From: Candidatus Cloacimonas sp. SDB
Lineage (GTDB): Bacteria; Cloacimonadota; Cloacimonadia; Cloacimonadales; TCS61
Direction of reading: 5' to 3'
DNA: 13,781 bases
NCBI GenBank assembly: GCA_001412425.1
Contig: LKUH01000127.1
Coordinates: 1 to 13,781, forward strand
The notes below the pieces were generated by a model that was not told where the DNA came from, ran no database searches, and saw only the letters and a program-made list of their open reading frames with translations. This document shows, piece after piece, positions 7,927-13,781 of the stretch; the stretch's first letter is position 1; the number at the start of each line of letters is the position of its first letter. The translations under genes were made by a program, and so were the position numbers.

Positions 7927-7932
7927 ATTATA
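7927..7932 (-). promoter_or_regulatory. candidate -10 box for the secreted protein gene
   Basis: A perfect TATAAT on the minus strand lies 84 bases before the ATG at 7842. The sequence 16-18 bases further upstream has no good -35. The DNA is very AT-rich here, so this is a weak call. Confidence 0.3.
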
Positions 7933-8130
7933 TTTAGATCACTTTATTAAGAAAGTTTCAGTCTTGAATCAGCAAGAACATATCTGGATAGAAGTAGATA
8001 TTCTCGATATATTTTCCAACTTTTTGAAATAATTCTTGAATAAAATTGATAGTTATGAAATAAAAGCTAACTTTTTTGCAGTATTTTGTGCGATTGGTTG
8101 TCTATAAAACTTAAAAATAAGGAATTATGA

Positions 8131-9291
8131 ATGCTTAAAAAAAGAATACTGATTTTAATAGGAATCATTTTTCTCGTAACCATGGTAATAAAATTGTCTA
8201 CAGGAAAAAATTATGCAAACGGTGAACCACTTAAGAAAAGCGGAGAAACTTCCCGCGTAATTACTGTCAATGCTGAAGAAGTAAGCTACAAAGATTTTCG
8301 CAAAACACCGGTCTTCACAGGAAATATAAAGCCTCTTTATGACATTAGCATTGTAGCACGAACAACGGCTCAAATAGAAAAAATTGCTAAAACTCCCGGT
8401 GAATTTGTTAAAGCCAATGAAGTTTTTGCGTATCTGGAAAGTTCGGAACAAACCAGTGCTGTTGCCGAAGCTGAAGCCAGCCTGGCTTTAGCACAAGCAC
8501 AACTTTTAGAGGCTGAAAACAACTATGAAATTGCTCAAAAAGCAGTGGAACAGGCTCGTTTACTATTTGACAGGCAATTCATTTCCGAAACCCAATTCGA
8601 TGTGGAACAGGCAAAATTTCTTTCAGCTTCTTCCGCCTTAGAACTCGCCAGAGCACAGCTTGTTCAAAAAAGAGCAAATCTGAATACAGCCCGATTGAGG
8701 AAAAGTTATACAACCCTTTCCAGCCCACGCTCCGGCTTAATAGGTGATATGCATTTTGACGAAGGCAGTATAATCAATCAAAATGCTGTGTTTACCAATG
8801 TGGTGGTTATAGACAGCGTGCTATGTGAAATACGGGTCCCGGAAGTAGTTCACACCAGAATTAAAAAGGGAATGCCGGCAATATTGGAAAGAACAATTGA
8901 AACTGGAAAAAATGCCAGTATTTTTGCAGGACACATTTATTCCATTTCCCCGATAATTGACACCCAAACCCGTACTGCTGCAGTCCAGATAATATTTCCT
9001 AACCCGAAACATACACTTAAACCCGGTATGTTTGCCCGAATTTCTCTTGTTTTGGTAGAACGTGATTCTGTTTTGGCAGTCCCTCAAAAAGCAATTGTCG
9101 AATACAAAAACCGTAAGGGAATTTTCAGTGTTATTGGTGATTCCACCGTAACTTTTATTCCGGTTGAAACAGGGCTTAGCGCACAAGGTTTTGTGGAAAT
9201 CTTTACAGAACAAAAACCGGAGAAAGTTGTTACAGAAGGACAATTTATGCTTTTCGAAGGTGCCAGAATTCTGATTCCCTCTCAAGAATGA
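8131..9291 (+). CDS. RND efflux membrane-fusion protein (HlyD/AcrA family periplasmic adaptor)
   Basis: This 386-residue protein starts at ATG behind AAGGA (8119-8123). One N-terminal membrane helix (about 5-21) has no lipobox Cys, so it is anchored by an uncleaved helix rather than by lipid. Lipoyl half-motifs (about 64-104 and 196-226) flank an Ala/Gln/Glu-rich alpha-helical hairpin (about 106-195). A beta-barrel domain (about 228-308) ends in TLKPGMFARISL, and a membrane-proximal domain (about 310-385) begins with VLAVPQKAIV. This is the full adaptor order, at the usual family length. It should link the inner-membrane pump encoded 31 bases downstream to an outer-membrane channel. Substrates (drugs, bile salts, metals or lipids) cannot be told from sequence. 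Confidence 0.93.
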   Translation: MLKKRILILIGIIFLVTMVIKLSTGKNYANGEPLKKSGETSRVITVNAEEVSYKDFRKTPVFTGNIKPLYDISIVARTTAQIEKIAKTPGEFVKANEVFAYLESSEQTSAVAEAEASLALAQAQLLEAENNYEIAQKAVEQARLLFDRQFISETQFDVEQAKFLSASSALELARAQLVQKRANLNTARLRKSYTTLSSPRSGLIGDMHFDEGSIINQNAVFTNVVVIDSVLCEIRVPEVVHTRIKKGMPAILERTIETGKNASIFAGHIYSISPIIDTQTRTAAVQIIFPNPKHTLKPGMFARISLVLVERDSVLAVPQKAIVEYKNRKGIFSVIGDSTVTFIPVETGLSAQGFVEIFTEQKPEKVVTEGQFMLFEGARILIPSQE

Positions 9292-9322
9292 CCGGTTAAT
9301 CATCAACAAGGAAAGAAAAAGA

Positions 9323-12300
9323 ATGAAGACTAATGGTTTATTAGCATTAACAGTTAAGCGTCCTATCCTTACATCCGTAATATTTTTGGTGATTATTCTA
9401 TTGGGATTTGTCTCGTTAACCAGACTTTCTGTAGACTTAATGCCCGATATTTCTTATCCAACCGTTACCATCATAGCGAATTATCCCAACACCTCACCGG
9501 AAGATATGGAAAATATTATCACCATGCCCATAGAAGATGCAGTTTCTGGAATCCAGGGAATTGAGTTGATAACCTCAAATTCGGTGGAAGGAAGAAGCAT
9601 AATTCTACTTTCCTTTGCCTGGGGAACAGATATTACCGAAGCAGTTAATGATATTCGCGATAGAGTCGATAGAATTTTGGGACGATTACCGGACGACATG
9701 GATAAACCCATGATACGAAAGTTTGATGTGAGCGCATTCCCCATCATGATGCTGGGTGTTTCCAGTCAGATAGATCGAACAGATTTGAATCTTTTTGTGG
9801 AAAATAATATCAAGTATCGTTTAGAAAGGATTCCCGGCGTAGCCAACATCGATATTTCCGGTGGTTTGAACAAAGAAATTCATGCTCTATTGAAAGCGGA
9901 AACCTTAGAAGCTTATCATATTATGCCTGAAATGATCTCGGCAGCGTTACGTTCCGAAAACAGAAATATTCCCATCGGCACTATTAAAGAACACGGAAAA
10001 GATATCCTGCTGCGTTCGCCCGGTGAATTTTCCAGTGTGGAAGACATAGAAAACATTCCCATAACTTCCCGCAACGGAACAACAATTTTTTTGAAAGATA
10101 TTGCCGAAGTTTTTGAAACCACCGAAGATGAAACGCAATCGGTTCGCGTCAACGGGGAAAGAGGAATTGTGATTTCATTAAATAAACGCAGCGATGCCAA
10201 TACGGTTGCTGTGGCTGCTGATGTAAATGAAGAAATTGAAAAAATTCATCAGGATTATCCCTTCCTGCAAATGGTGATAATCAGAGATACTTCCCTTTAT
10301 ATCAGTTCTTCTATTAAGAATATCGGGTTTTCCCTGATTATTGGCGCTCTTCTTGCCATCTTAATCCTTTTTCTGTTCCTGGAAAATATTCCCAGTACAC
10401 TGATTATTTCCACCGCAGTTCCCATCTCGATTACAGCTACTTTTCTTTTGATGTATCTGAACGGCTACACCCTAAATTTAATGACCTTTGGCGGGTTGGC
10501 GCTGGGGATTGGTATGCTTTTAGATAATTCCATCGTGGTTTTGGAAAATATTTTCCGCCATAATGAAGAAGGAATGATTCGGAAAAAAGCTTCTGTTGTA
10601 GGAGTTTCGGAAGTTGTTCAACCCCTTATTGCCAGCACGTTGACTACAATAGTAGTCTTTCTGCCAGTTGTTTTTATTCGCGGAATTGCAGGAATCATGT
10701 TTCGGCAGTTTGCCGTGATCGTGAGTTTTTCACTGTTATGCTCACTTTTTGTTGCCCTATTTCTGGTGCCGATGCTTGCTTCCCGAATGATGCATCTTCC
10801 GGTTATGACCAATGGCTGCTCATTTTGTTTCCGAATAGCCAGAAAAGTTGGTAAAATTGTCCAAAATTTAGAGCTAAAATATGAAGCATTTCTTCTGCGA
10901 GCTCTTCATAAACCCTCAAAAATCATTTTTATTGCAGCTATATCAGTTGCTTTTTCCTTCTTTTTGTTGTCGCAGGTAGGAACTGATTTTATGCCCGTTG
11001 CCGATGAAGGTGAAGTGCGGATCAGTGCAACCATTGATGAAGGGTTGCCACTGGAAGAATTTGAAGAAAAGATCAGCCAAATAGAAGATATTGTTTTTAA
11101 GCATGTACCGGAAGTGGAATTTGTCTTTGCACGTGTGGGTGGCACAGGCTGGATTGGCAGCACACGCGGTTCTAATACGGCTAATATGCGGATTTTACTA
11201 AAAGATCGAAGTCATAGACGACGGAGTTCAGAGGATATTTCCAATGATTTACGAAAGCGGCTGGCAACAATTCCTGGAATTGAACTGCGAGTAGGACCCG
11301 GAAGAGGTCTTTTTATTCTTCGAATCGGAAGTAGTGGAGAAGAGCGAATTGCCATTGAAGTTCGGGGTAGGAATCTGAATGACGGCTTTTTAACTGCTAC
11401 TCAGATACAGAATATGCTGGAAGAGATTGAAGGAATCACGGAAACCAGTTTAAGCAGGAATGAAGGAACAAATGAGCAGGTACTGCGAGTAGATAGACAA
11501 AAGGCTTATGAAATGGGAATCAGTGTTTCGCAGGCTGCTTCGTTTTTGGAACAGGTAATACAGGGAAACAGGGCAACAACATTACGACTGCAGGGTGAAG
11601 AATTTCCCGTTATCATTAAATTAGCTGAGGAAGATGTAGAAAATTTAGAAGATATTTTGCAGTTAACTCTTCCCTCTTCCTCCGGAAAGATGATTCCCCT
11701 GACGAATTTTGCCTTCATCGAGCAGCAAAAAGGACCTTCAGAAATTGAACGCAAAGATAGAGAACGAATTATCACCGTTAATGCTGATTATTCAGGCCGG
11801 GATGCCGGCAGCATTATCGCCGATATTCGAACAAATTTAGCCCAAATCCCGATTCCTGATGAATTAACTGTTCTTATCACTGGAGATTATGAGGAGCAGC
11901 AAAAGGCGTTCCGTGAACTGATTATGGCAATAATTTTAGCAATTTTACTTGTTTACATGGTGATGGCAGGTCAATTTGAATCGGTGAAACATCCACTTAT
12001 CGTTCTTTTTTCTATTCCCGGAGCTGTTATCGGAATTACAATTATGCTCATTCTTACCGGTACACTTATTACTATGCAGGCAATTATCGGAATGATTATG
12101 CTTACCGGAATTGTCGTTAATAACGCGATTATTTTAATTGACTATGCAAATCAGCAAAAACGCGAGAAAAACCTGCCGGCAATTGAAGCAATTGTTGCTG
12201 CCGGAAAACGCCGCTTACGTCCCATTCTAATGACTGCGCTTACCACATCATTAGCATTAATTCCTTTATCTATCGGTTTGGGCGAGGGCGGAGAAACACA

Positions 12301-12400
12301 AGCCCCAATGGCACGAGTAGTTATTGGCGGATTAATCAGCTCCACGTTCCTCACCTTATTATTGATTCCAGCAATTTATACAATTTTGGAGAAGAAATAA
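9323..12400 (+). CDS. RND-family inner-membrane efflux transporter (AcrB/SwrC-like HAE1 type)
   Basis: The 1025 residues show the duplicated RND plan. TM1 is at about 12-32, followed by a large periplasmic loop beginning LSVDLMPDISYPTVTI; TM2-6 lie at about 330-490. TM7 is at about 533-550, a second loop begins GTDFMPVADEGEV, and TM8-12 lie at about 865-1022. It is full length for the family. In TM4 the proton-relay pair of AcrB (D407-D408) is D401-N402 (GMLLDNSIVVLEN), and the TM10 Lys940 position is Asn933 (GIVVNNAIILID). To my knowledge this combination is typical of SwrC-like members rather than a defect. ATG 9323 is preceded by AAGGA at 9308-9312. It pairs with the adaptor just upstream. 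No outer-membrane factor gene is found in the window, and the next gene is unrelated. Confidence 0.94.
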   Translation: MKTNGLLALTVKRPILTSVIFLVIILLGFVSLTRLSVDLMPDISYPTVTIIANYPNTSPEDMENIITMPIEDAVSGIQGIELITSNSVEGRSIILLSFAWGTDITEAVNDIRDRVDRILGRLPDDMDKPMIRKFDVSAFPIMMLGVSSQIDRTDLNLFVENNIKYRLERIPGVANIDISGGLNKEIHALLKAETLEAYHIMPEMISAALRSENRNIPIGTIKEHGKDILLRSPGEFSSVEDIENIPITSRNGTTIFLKDIAEVFETTEDETQSVRVNGERGIVISLNKRSDANTVAVAADVNEEIEKIHQDYPFLQMVIIRDTSLYISSSIKNIGFSLIIGALLAILILFLFLENIPSTLIISTAVPISITATFLLMYLNGYTLNLMTFGGLALGIGMLLDNSIVVLENIFRHNEEGMIRKKASVVGVSEVVQPLIASTLTTIVVFLPVVFIRGIAGIMFRQFAVIVSFSLLCSLFVALFLVPMLASRMMHLPVMTNGCSFCFRIARKVGKIVQNLELKYEAFLLRALHKPSKIIFIAAISVAFSFFLLSQVGTDFMPVADEGEVRISATIDEGLPLEEFEEKISQIEDIVFKHVPEVEFVFARVGGTGWIGSTRGSNTANMRILLKDRSHRRRSSEDISNDLRKRLATIPGIELRVGPGRGLFILRIGSSGEERIAIEVRGRNLNDGFLTATQIQNMLEEIEGITETSLSRNEGTNEQVLRVDRQKAYEMGISVSQAASFLEQVIQGNRATTLRLQGEEFPVIIKLAEEDVENLEDILQLTLPSSSGKMIPLTNFAFIEQQKGPSEIERKDRERIITVNADYSGRDAGSIIADIRTNLAQIPIPDELTVLITGDYEEQQKAFRELIMAIILAILLVYMVMAGQFESVKHPLIVLFSIPGAVIGITIMLILTGTLITMQAIIGMIMLTGIVVNNAIILIDYANQQKREKNLPAIEAIVAAGKRRLRPILMTALTTSLALIPLSIGLGEGGETQAPMARVVIGGLISSTFLTLLLIPAIYTILEKK

Positions 12401-12491
12401 AATTGAAGGAAATTAACACATTACAAGTGGTTTAAAAAATTGGGAGAAGGTCACTTGGTATATGCTAGAAATGTTAAATAATTGTTTATTC

Positions 12492-12524
12492 TTGACACAT
12501 AATATATCAAATTCAGCCTAAAAT
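12492..12524 (+). promoter_or_regulatory. weak candidate promoter before cas6
   Basis: A perfect TTGACA (12492-12497) lies 82 bases before the TTG start at 12580. The best -10-like hexamer is TAAAAT (12519-12524), but the 21-base spacing is longer than normal. The 179-base gap 12401-12579 otherwise shows only a 6-bp CAAGTG/CACTTG stem (12424-12429 with 12452-12457) around a 22-base loop, which is too weak to call a terminator. Confidence 0.22.
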
Positions 12525-12568
12525 CGTTTAATTACAAACAAGAAATTTTCATTAGTTATTAATGACTT

Positions 12569-12573
12569 AGGAG
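12569..12573 (+). promoter_or_regulatory. ribosome binding site deciding the TTG start of cas6
   Basis: AGGAG with a 6-base spacer precedes TTG at 12580. The next in-frame ATG (12595) has no such site and would cut into the first beta-strand. Confidence 0.7.
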
Positions 12574-12579
12574 CGTAAA

Positions 12580-13317
12580 TTGTACTCGAAAATTATGCTT
12601 GTGATTTTTAATTCAATAAATCTTAAACCTTTTCAAATTCCTAAATTACGAGGTTTCTTTTCGCATAAATTTCCGGAAGATACCGAATTTCATAATCATT
12701 TACCTGATGGCAGTTACTCTTATAAATTCCCTCAAATCCAATATCGTATCGTAAATAAACATCCCGCTCTTATTGGCATAAATTCCGGTATAGATATTCT
12801 CAAACGTCTTTTTTTTGAGCTGGAAGATTTGATTATTGATAATAAAATCTATCATTTGCAGGAAAAAGAGATTATGTTGAAATCTGTTCAGATTGGCCAG
12901 ACTGATGATTATATTGAATACAGCTTTATTTCTCCCTGGATGGCTCTGAATGAAGATAATTACCAGGATTACCTTACGTTAAACAACATTGAAAAGCAGA
13001 ATTTCCTCAAACATATTCTCAGGGAAAATCTTAAAACCCTCTCAAAAGGATTTAATTATTGGATACAAGACATCGAACAAATCAAGGTGGAAGGATATTT
13101 CAAACCCAAACAGGTAAATTTCAAAAACCAGAAAATGCTTTGCTTCACGGGAGATTTCACAACCAATTTCCAGATCCCGAAATATCTGGGATTGGGCAAA
13201 CAAAGCGCTCGCGGCTTCGGCGTGGTGAAACAGGCAACGATGCCATCGTCGCAATCGGAATCAACCGAAAGCGATGATGCGGATCATCGCCCAACCGAGG
13301 AAGGAGATTTTGCATAG
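12580..13317 (+). CDS. cas6: CRISPR-associated endoribonuclease Cas6, Cas6b-like
   Basis: The 245 residues begin at TTG with a ferredoxin-like strand (KIMLVIF). The N-terminal part has LRGFFSHKF, then H38/H40 in EFHNHL, and YKFPQIQYR...PALIGINSG (49-70), the layout I know for Cas6b N-domains. The C-terminal domain ends in the RAMP Gly-rich loop GLGKQSARGFGVV (204-216). It should cut CRISPR precursor RNA in the repeat, with H38 or H40 the probable catalytic His by analogy with the archaeal Cas6b. Residues 219-245 are an unusual Ser/Asp/Glu-rich tail, encoded by DNA of about 56% GC against about 25-35% in the body, and they contain a palindrome. The last 8 bases overlap the start of the transposase. 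No array or other cas gene is in view, so its system must lie to the right or elsewhere. Confidence 0.8.
   Translation: MYSKIMLVIFNSINLKPFQIPKLRGFFSHKFPEDTEFHNHLPDGSYSYKFPQIQYRIVNKHPALIGINSGIDILKRLFFELEDLIIDNKIYHLQEKEIMLKSVQIGQTDDYIEYSFISPWMALNEDNYQDYLTLNNIEKQNFLKHILRENLKTLSKGFNYWIQDIEQIKVEGYFKPKQVNFKNQKMLCFTGDFTTNFQIPKYLGLGKQSARGFGVVKQATMPSSQSESTESDDADHRPTEEGDFA
13267..13300 (+). repeat. copy A of a 34-bp coding palindromic repeat (in cas6)
   Basis: It aligns without gaps to 13604-13637, with 25 of 34 bases identical. In cas6 it is read as E230-S-D-D-A-D-H-R-P-T-E240. The mismatches cluster at the loop and the right edge, while both stem arms are kept. Confidence 0.6.
13271..13290. repeat. 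perfect palindrome (REP-like hairpin) upstream of the transposase
   Basis: GCGATGAT (13271-13278) and ATCATCGC (13283-13290) form a perfect 8-bp stem with the 4-base loop GCGG. It lies 19 bases before the transposase TTG and inside the cas6 tail. RAYT transposases are known to be flanked by short palindromes that they process. In-frame ATGs of the transposase frame (13274 and 13277) lie inside the stem. Confidence 0.7.
13297..13306 (+). promoter_or_regulatory. ribosome binding site for the transposase within cas6
   Basis: The purine run GAGGAAGGAG immediately precedes TTG 13310 (spacers of 3-9 bases, depending on which core pairs). It lies inside the last codons of cas6 and suggests coupled translation. 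Confidence 0.5.
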
Positions 13318-13781
13318 AAATTCACAAAAACGCATTTACGGGAATTATATTTATTTCATCACCTGCAATGTACATGACAAAATTGATTTTTTCACGGAAT
13401 CATTTTTATGTGAATTATGGATCGAGGAATTGAAATTGAGTAAAGAGATCGATAATTTCAAATTGTTGGCATTTTGTTTGAATTATGACCATTTCCATTT
13501 ATTGATCAAACCCAACAACGAGATCGCCAATTATTCGAAAATTATGCATTTTTTAAAACGAAATTTTTCGATTGATACCAATAAAATTATGGGATTCATT
13601 TTCGAAGGCGATGATCCCATTCATCGCACAAACGAACGCGAAAAATGCACAAATGGTGACAAATGGGAACGGGGTGAGGTATTGGAACGAGGCGACGCAT
13701 GGGAACGTCGTCTTCGGGAACACCGGGAATTCGTTTTGAAAATGCGGGAAGAATTCATTTCAATTAACGGAAAGCATCACA
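13310..13781 (+). CDS. IS200-like/REP-associated Y1 transposase (RAYT), 3' end beyond the window
   Basis: An open frame of 157 codons runs off the right edge. From TTG 13310 it begins HRNSQKRIYGNYIYFITC, a typical RAYT opening. The metal-binding HUH motif is H61-F62-H63 in LNYDHFHLLIKP, followed by the KIMHFLKRNFS helix (86-96) that families of this kind carry. The catalytic Tyr would be to the right of the window. Single-strand cutting and rejoining at hairpin ends is the known chemistry of the family. Between the helix and the next conserved block (FVLKMREEFISINGKHH, 142-157), a GC-rich linker (about 99-137) is built from a palindromic repeat and three hexapeptide repeats, with about 52% GC against an AT-rich flank. 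Alternative in-frame starts at ATG 13274 or 13277 lie inside the hairpin. It overlaps cas6 by 8 bases. Confidence 0.85.
   Translation, partial: MHRNSQKRIYGNYIYFITCNVHDKIDFFTESFLCELWIEELKLSKEIDNFKLLAFCLNYDHFHLLIKPNNEIANYSKIMHFLKRNFSIDTNKIMGFIFEGDDPIHRTNEREKCTNGDKWERGEVLERGDAWERRLREHREFVLKMREEFISINGKHH
13604..13637 (+). repeat. copy B of the 34-bp coding palindromic repeat (in the transposase)
   Basis: This copy is 25/34 identical to 13267-13300. Its stem is GCGATGA (13608-13614) with TCATCGC (13621-13627) and a 6-base loop. It is read in the same frame relative to the repeat, as E99-G-D-D-P-I-H-R-T-N-E109, so E, DD, HR and E are shared at protein level. Confidence 0.6.
13661..13714 (+). repeat. 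three tandem 18-bp units (hexapeptide repeat)
   Basis: Units 13661-13678, 13679-13696 and 13697-13714 share the core TTGGAACG/ATGGGAACG and encode K-W-E-R-G-E, V-L-E-R-G-D and A-W-E-R-R-L. The outer units also form a 36-base-spaced pair (13658-13671 and 13694-13707) with 12 of 14 bases identical. They extend the linker of the transposase. Confidence 0.65.

Larger units (their letters stand above)
7843..8130. other. divergent intergenic region
   Basis: These 288 bases separate the minus-strand secreted-protein gene from the plus-strand efflux operon and must hold both promoters. On the plus strand TATAAA (8103-8108) could be a -10 box for the efflux operon, but no -35 sits at proper spacing. 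No operator palindrome, small gene or sigma54 site was recognised. Confidence 0.4.
13234..13317 (+). other. GC-rich tail of cas6, probably acquired
   Basis: Everything after the RAMP Gly-rich loop (27 residues from A219, plus the stop) is compositionally foreign to the gene: about 56% GC over 13234-13303, low complexity, and no hydrophobic core. It contains the imperfect palindrome ACGATG-c-CATCGT (13237-13249) and the perfect hairpin 13271-13290. The simplest reading is that an element arrived at the 3' end of cas6 and supplied a new C-terminus and stop codon. A native flexible tail is the alternative. Confidence 0.5.
13267..13781 (+). mobile_element. RAYT/REP-type element, left part only
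   Basis: A palindrome followed directly by a Y1 transposase gene is the usual form of a REP-RAYT module. The true left boundary is unclear and could lie anywhere from about 13234, where the composition changes, to 13271. The right end is outside the window. No target-site duplication is expected for this family and none was sought. Confidence 0.5.

Noticed and set aside
8060..8082. Possible sigma54 promoter before the efflux operon (TTTTTTGCA at the -12 position)
   Set aside because: The GG expected 10 bases before the GC is absent (GC at 8066-8067), so the -24 element fails.
8821..9309. Long open frame (162 codons) on the minus strand within the membrane-fusion gene
   Set aside because: It is opposite a well-supported adaptor gene; Cys/Asn-rich composition and no family motif mark it as an antisense shadow.
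12424..12457. CAAGTG/CACTTG stem as terminator of the efflux operon
   Set aside because: Only 6 bp with a 22-base loop and no T-run.
13059..13277. 72-codon plus-strand frame inside the end of cas6
   Set aside because: It overlaps the cas6 RAMP domain in another frame, has no ribosome binding site, and its product shows no recognisable feature.
13237..13714. CRISPR array formed by the repeats at the right end
   Set aside because: There are only two diverged copies 337 bases apart and an in-frame 18-bp tandem; no regular repeat-spacer pattern exists.

Overview
The window is low-GC bacterial DNA (roughly 35-40% GC by eye) from a Gram-negative-type cell. The evidence for this is a paired RND pump and membrane-fusion protein, a protein with a Sec signal peptide, a sigma54-dependent activator, purine-rich Shine-Dalgarno sites and TTG starts. 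The style (many PAS/receiver proteins, AT-rich code, REP-type transposase) would fit an uncultured anaerobic lineage such as Cloacimonadota or a relative. That assignment is only an inference, because no rRNA or marker gene is present.

Layout. (1) 141-5453, plus strand: a tightly packed three-gene operon with 3-nt gaps. It encodes a cytoplasmic GH13 alpha-glucan hydrolase with two N-terminal glycogen-binding domains, a hybrid receiver-PAS-histidine kinase, and an NtrC-type sigma54 activator. (2) 5701-7130, plus strand: a second signalling pair, made of a stand-alone degenerate receiver and a receiver-PAS-PAS protein with no output domain. (3) 7261-7842, minus strand: a small secreted TPR-like protein of unknown function, convergent with the signalling genes across a perfect hairpin. 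(4) 8131-12400, plus strand: an RND efflux operon (membrane-fusion protein, then inner-membrane transporter) with no outer-membrane channel gene in view. (5) 12580-13317, plus strand: a Cas6b-like CRISPR RNA endonuclease, with no array or other cas gene in the window. (6) 13310 to the window end, plus strand: the N-terminal 157 residues of an IS200-like/REP-associated tyrosine transposase (RAYT) with an HFH (HUH) motif, overlapping the end of cas6.

How the parts may work together. The kinase and the NtrC protein are very probably partners. Their co-transcription with the glucan hydrolase suggests that storage-glucan turnover is made together with, or is controlled by, this system. The two downstream receiver proteins may form side branches of the same phosphorelay, because one of them shares a nearly identical N-terminus with the kinase receiver.

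The most unusual region is the right end. The cas6 gene carries a GC-rich 27-residue tail beyond its RAMP-type end. This tail holds a perfect 8-bp-stem palindrome. A related 34-bp copy (25/34 identical), in the same reading frame, lies inside the transposase gene in a GC-rich, repeat-built linker. This resembles an in-frame protein-coding palindromic element spread by, or along with, a RAYT.
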